From Nocardia iowensis (GTDB taxonomy: Bacteria > Actinomycetota > Actinomycetes > Mycobacteriales > Mycobacteriaceae), in NCBI RefSeq assembly GCF_019222765.1, contig NZ_CP078145.1, positions 2,046,001 through 2,110,000 of the forward strand: a stretch of 64,000 bases of DNA. Direction: 5' to 3'. Positions 62,556 through 64,000 of the stretch are shown here, piece after piece. Positions within the stretch are counted from its first letter, which is position 1. Every line of letters begins with the position of its first letter. Position numbers and translations under genes: made by a program. Below the pieces are notes generated by a model, which saw only the letters and a list, made by a program, of their open reading frames with translations, did no database searches and had not been told where the DNA came from.

Positions 62556-64000
62556 GTGGCCGAAAAAGAGCCATTGGAAACAACACCACAGGATGCCGAA
62601 CAATTGCCGGAGCGAATCCGAGTTCACGCACTCGCCAAGCTGCTGGGGGTAACGAGCAAGCGCATCCTGGCCAAGCTCACCGAGTTGGGGTCCGACGCGC
62701 GCAGCGCGCAATCGAATGTCGACCGGGCGATCGCGGAATCCGTCCGCGACGCACTCGGCCCGCCGGAAGGCGACACCCCCGCGGCCCCGGCTGCCGAGGC
62801 ACCGGTCGAGCAACAGGCCGAGGCACAGCAGCAGCCGGAAGCGCCGAGTAGAGGTCACGGCGGGCTGGTCTTTTCCGCACCCGAACCGCTGATCGGCAAC
62901 TCCGAGTCGGAGAACCCGAACGAGGTCGCCCACCAGCCCTCAGTGCAGCTGTTCACCCATCCGGTCCGGGAAGAGCCGCACGTCGCGGCGCCGGTGGTCT
63001 TCGAGTCCGCCGCCGTCGTGCAGGCCCCGCTGTTCCTGCCGCCGGATGCCGCGGCCGCCGAACAGACCCGGCGCAAGCGCCGCACCGAGCGCGACGTCCG
63101 CCGTGAAGAGCCGGTGGTCGAGCAACAGCCCGAGGAAGAGCCCGAAGCGGTCGAGGACGACCAGGAATCGGCCGACCAGCAGGGCGATGCCGACGGTCAG
63201 CCGCGGCGCAGGCGCCGTGGCCGCCGTGGTCGTGGCCGCGGGCGTGGCGAACAACACAGCGACGCCGATGACGAGAACGATTCGGACGACAACGAGGACG
63301 AGCAGCACGGCGAGACCGCCGACTCGACCGAGTCCGCCGAGTCGCCCGACGACAACACCGACACCGAGGACGACGAGAACGAGCCCGAGGGCGCGAGCCG
63401 TCGCCGTCGTCGTCGCCGTCGCCGCAAGGTGGCGGGCGAGCCGGCCGAGTCCGAGGTCACCGAGGACGACCCGCCGAACACCGTCGTACACGAGCGCGAA
63501 CCGCGGAACAAGAGCCGCGCTCGCGCCACCGTCGACGAGGTGCAGGGCATCTCCGGTTCTACCCGGCTGGAAGCCAAGCGGCAGCGCAGGCGGGACGGCC
63601 GCGACGCGGGCCGCCGCAGGCCGCCGATCCTGACCGAGTCGGAGTTCCTGGCCCGCCGCGAATCGGTGGACCGGGTGATGGTGGTGCGCGAGAAGGCGTT
63701 CCCCGACCACCCGACCGCCACCCAGGTCGCCGTGCTCGAGGACAGCATCCTGGTCGAGCACTTCGTCACCAGTACCGGTTCCGCGTCGATGGTCGGCAAT
63801 GTCTACCTCGGCAAGGTGCAGAACGTGCTGCCCAGCATGGAGGCGGCGTTCGTCGACATCGGCCGCGGCCGCAACGGCGTGCTCTACGCCGGTGAGGTGA
63901 ACTGGGAGGCCGCCGGTCTCGGCGGCAAGGAACGCAAGATCGAGCAGGCGCTCAAGCCCGGCGATCAGGTGCTGGTCCAGGTCTCCAAGGATCCGGTCGG
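62556..64000 (+). CDS. rne: ribonuclease E/G, N-terminal part (cut by window end)
   Basis: The first 481 codons of an actinobacterial RNase E; no stop before the window ends. Start is GTG with GAGGAG five bases upstream. Residues 21-63 (IRVHALAKLLGVTSKRILAKLTELG) resemble the N-terminal domain of translation factor IF-2. About 65-390 is disordered, first acidic and then with RRRRRGRRGRGRGRG and RRRRRRRRRR runs that should bind RNA. The catalytic part begins near 400 with the S1 domain (MVGNVYLGKVQNVLPSMEAAF). It processes rRNA and mRNA. Confidence 0.95.
   Translation, partial: MAEKEPLETTPQDAEQLPERIRVHALAKLLGVTSKRILAKLTELGSDARSAQSNVDRAIAESVRDALGPPEGDTPAAPAAEAPVEQQAEAQQQPEAPSRGHGGLVFSAPEPLIGNSESENPNEVAHQPSVQLFTHPVREEPHVAAPVVFESAAVVQAPLFLPPDAAAAEQTRRKRRTERDVRREEPVVEQQPEEEPEAVEDDQESADQQGDADGQPRRRRRGRRGRGRGRGEQHSDADDENDSDDNEDEQHGETADSTESAESPDDNTDTEDDENEPEGASRRRRRRRRRKVAGEPAESEVTEDDPPNTVVHEREPRNKSRARATVDEVQGISGSTRLEAKRQRRRDGRDAGRRRPPILTESEFLARRESVDRVMVVREKAFPDHPTATQVAVLEDSILVEHFVTSTGSASMVGNVYLGKVQNVLPSMEAAFVDIGRGRNGVLYAGEVNWEAAGLGGKERKIEQALKPGDQVLVQVSKDPV

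Overview
The window is high-GC actinobacterial chromosome, almost certainly from a mycolic-acid-containing Corynebacteriales species and most likely Nocardia. Markers are a mycothiol-dependent nitroreductase, paired clpP1-clpP2, a mycobacterial-type integration host factor, EspG and PPE-like ESX proteins, a DUF3558 lipoprotein and an actinobacterial RNase E. No insertion sequence, phage gene, integrase or CRISPR array was seen.

Backbone. Gene order follows the M. tuberculosis Rv2466c-Rv2444c neighbourhood as I remember it: nitroreductase, rpiB and a Nei-type glycosylase (1.5-4.7 kb); tig, clpP1, clpP2 and clpX (21.7-26.5 kb); valS, folC, a DUF4233 protein, ndk and the start of rne (56.6-64 kb, rne cut by the window edge). 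A second conserved block, glpD, tetR, an AGPS-like flavoprotein and a diacylglycerol kinase (48.9-53.8 kb), resembles Rv2249c-Rv2252.

Accessory regions. (a) 4.7-9.3 kb: a GGDEF protein, tRNA-Gly(TCC) and tRNA-Pro(TGG), an HspQ-like protein, and a trans-aconitate methyltransferase behind two tandem palindromes. (b) 9.4-20.8 kb: a serine hydrolase, three paralogous GT2 glycosyltransferases with a complete Hen1-Pnkp RNA-repair cassette lying between them, then phosphoketolase. (c) 26.7-29.9 kb: a STAS protein without a phosphorylatable serine, a small L7/L12-like protein, an Lrp/LysE pair, a decayed TAP-type hydrolase and a DinB-like protein. (d) 29.9-33.0 kb: an orphan four-gene ESX substrate/chaperone cassette. 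(e) 33.1-40.6 kb: membrane proteins, an NTF2-fold protein behind a KstR-like operator, mIHF, and an FdhF-FdhD pair. (f) 40.9-46.4 kb: an overlapping operon of a proline-rich secreted protein, a membrane protein and a Ser/Thr kinase, convergent with an FHA protein. (g) 46.7-56.3 kb: a reductase/TetR divergent pair, the glp block, a P-loop protein, a cupin-type regulator and a thioredoxin-reductase-like enzyme.

Regulatory architecture. Several genes carry a TANNNT hexamer 6-7 nt before an ATG/GTG start and no Shine-Dalgarno sequence, which suggests leaderless mRNAs. Hairpin terminators close most convergent pairs and operons. Clear inverted-repeat operator candidates precede tam, the NTF2 gene, the AGPS gene, lysE and the SDR/TetR pair. 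An ECF (SigH/SigR-like) promoter precedes the nitroreductase.
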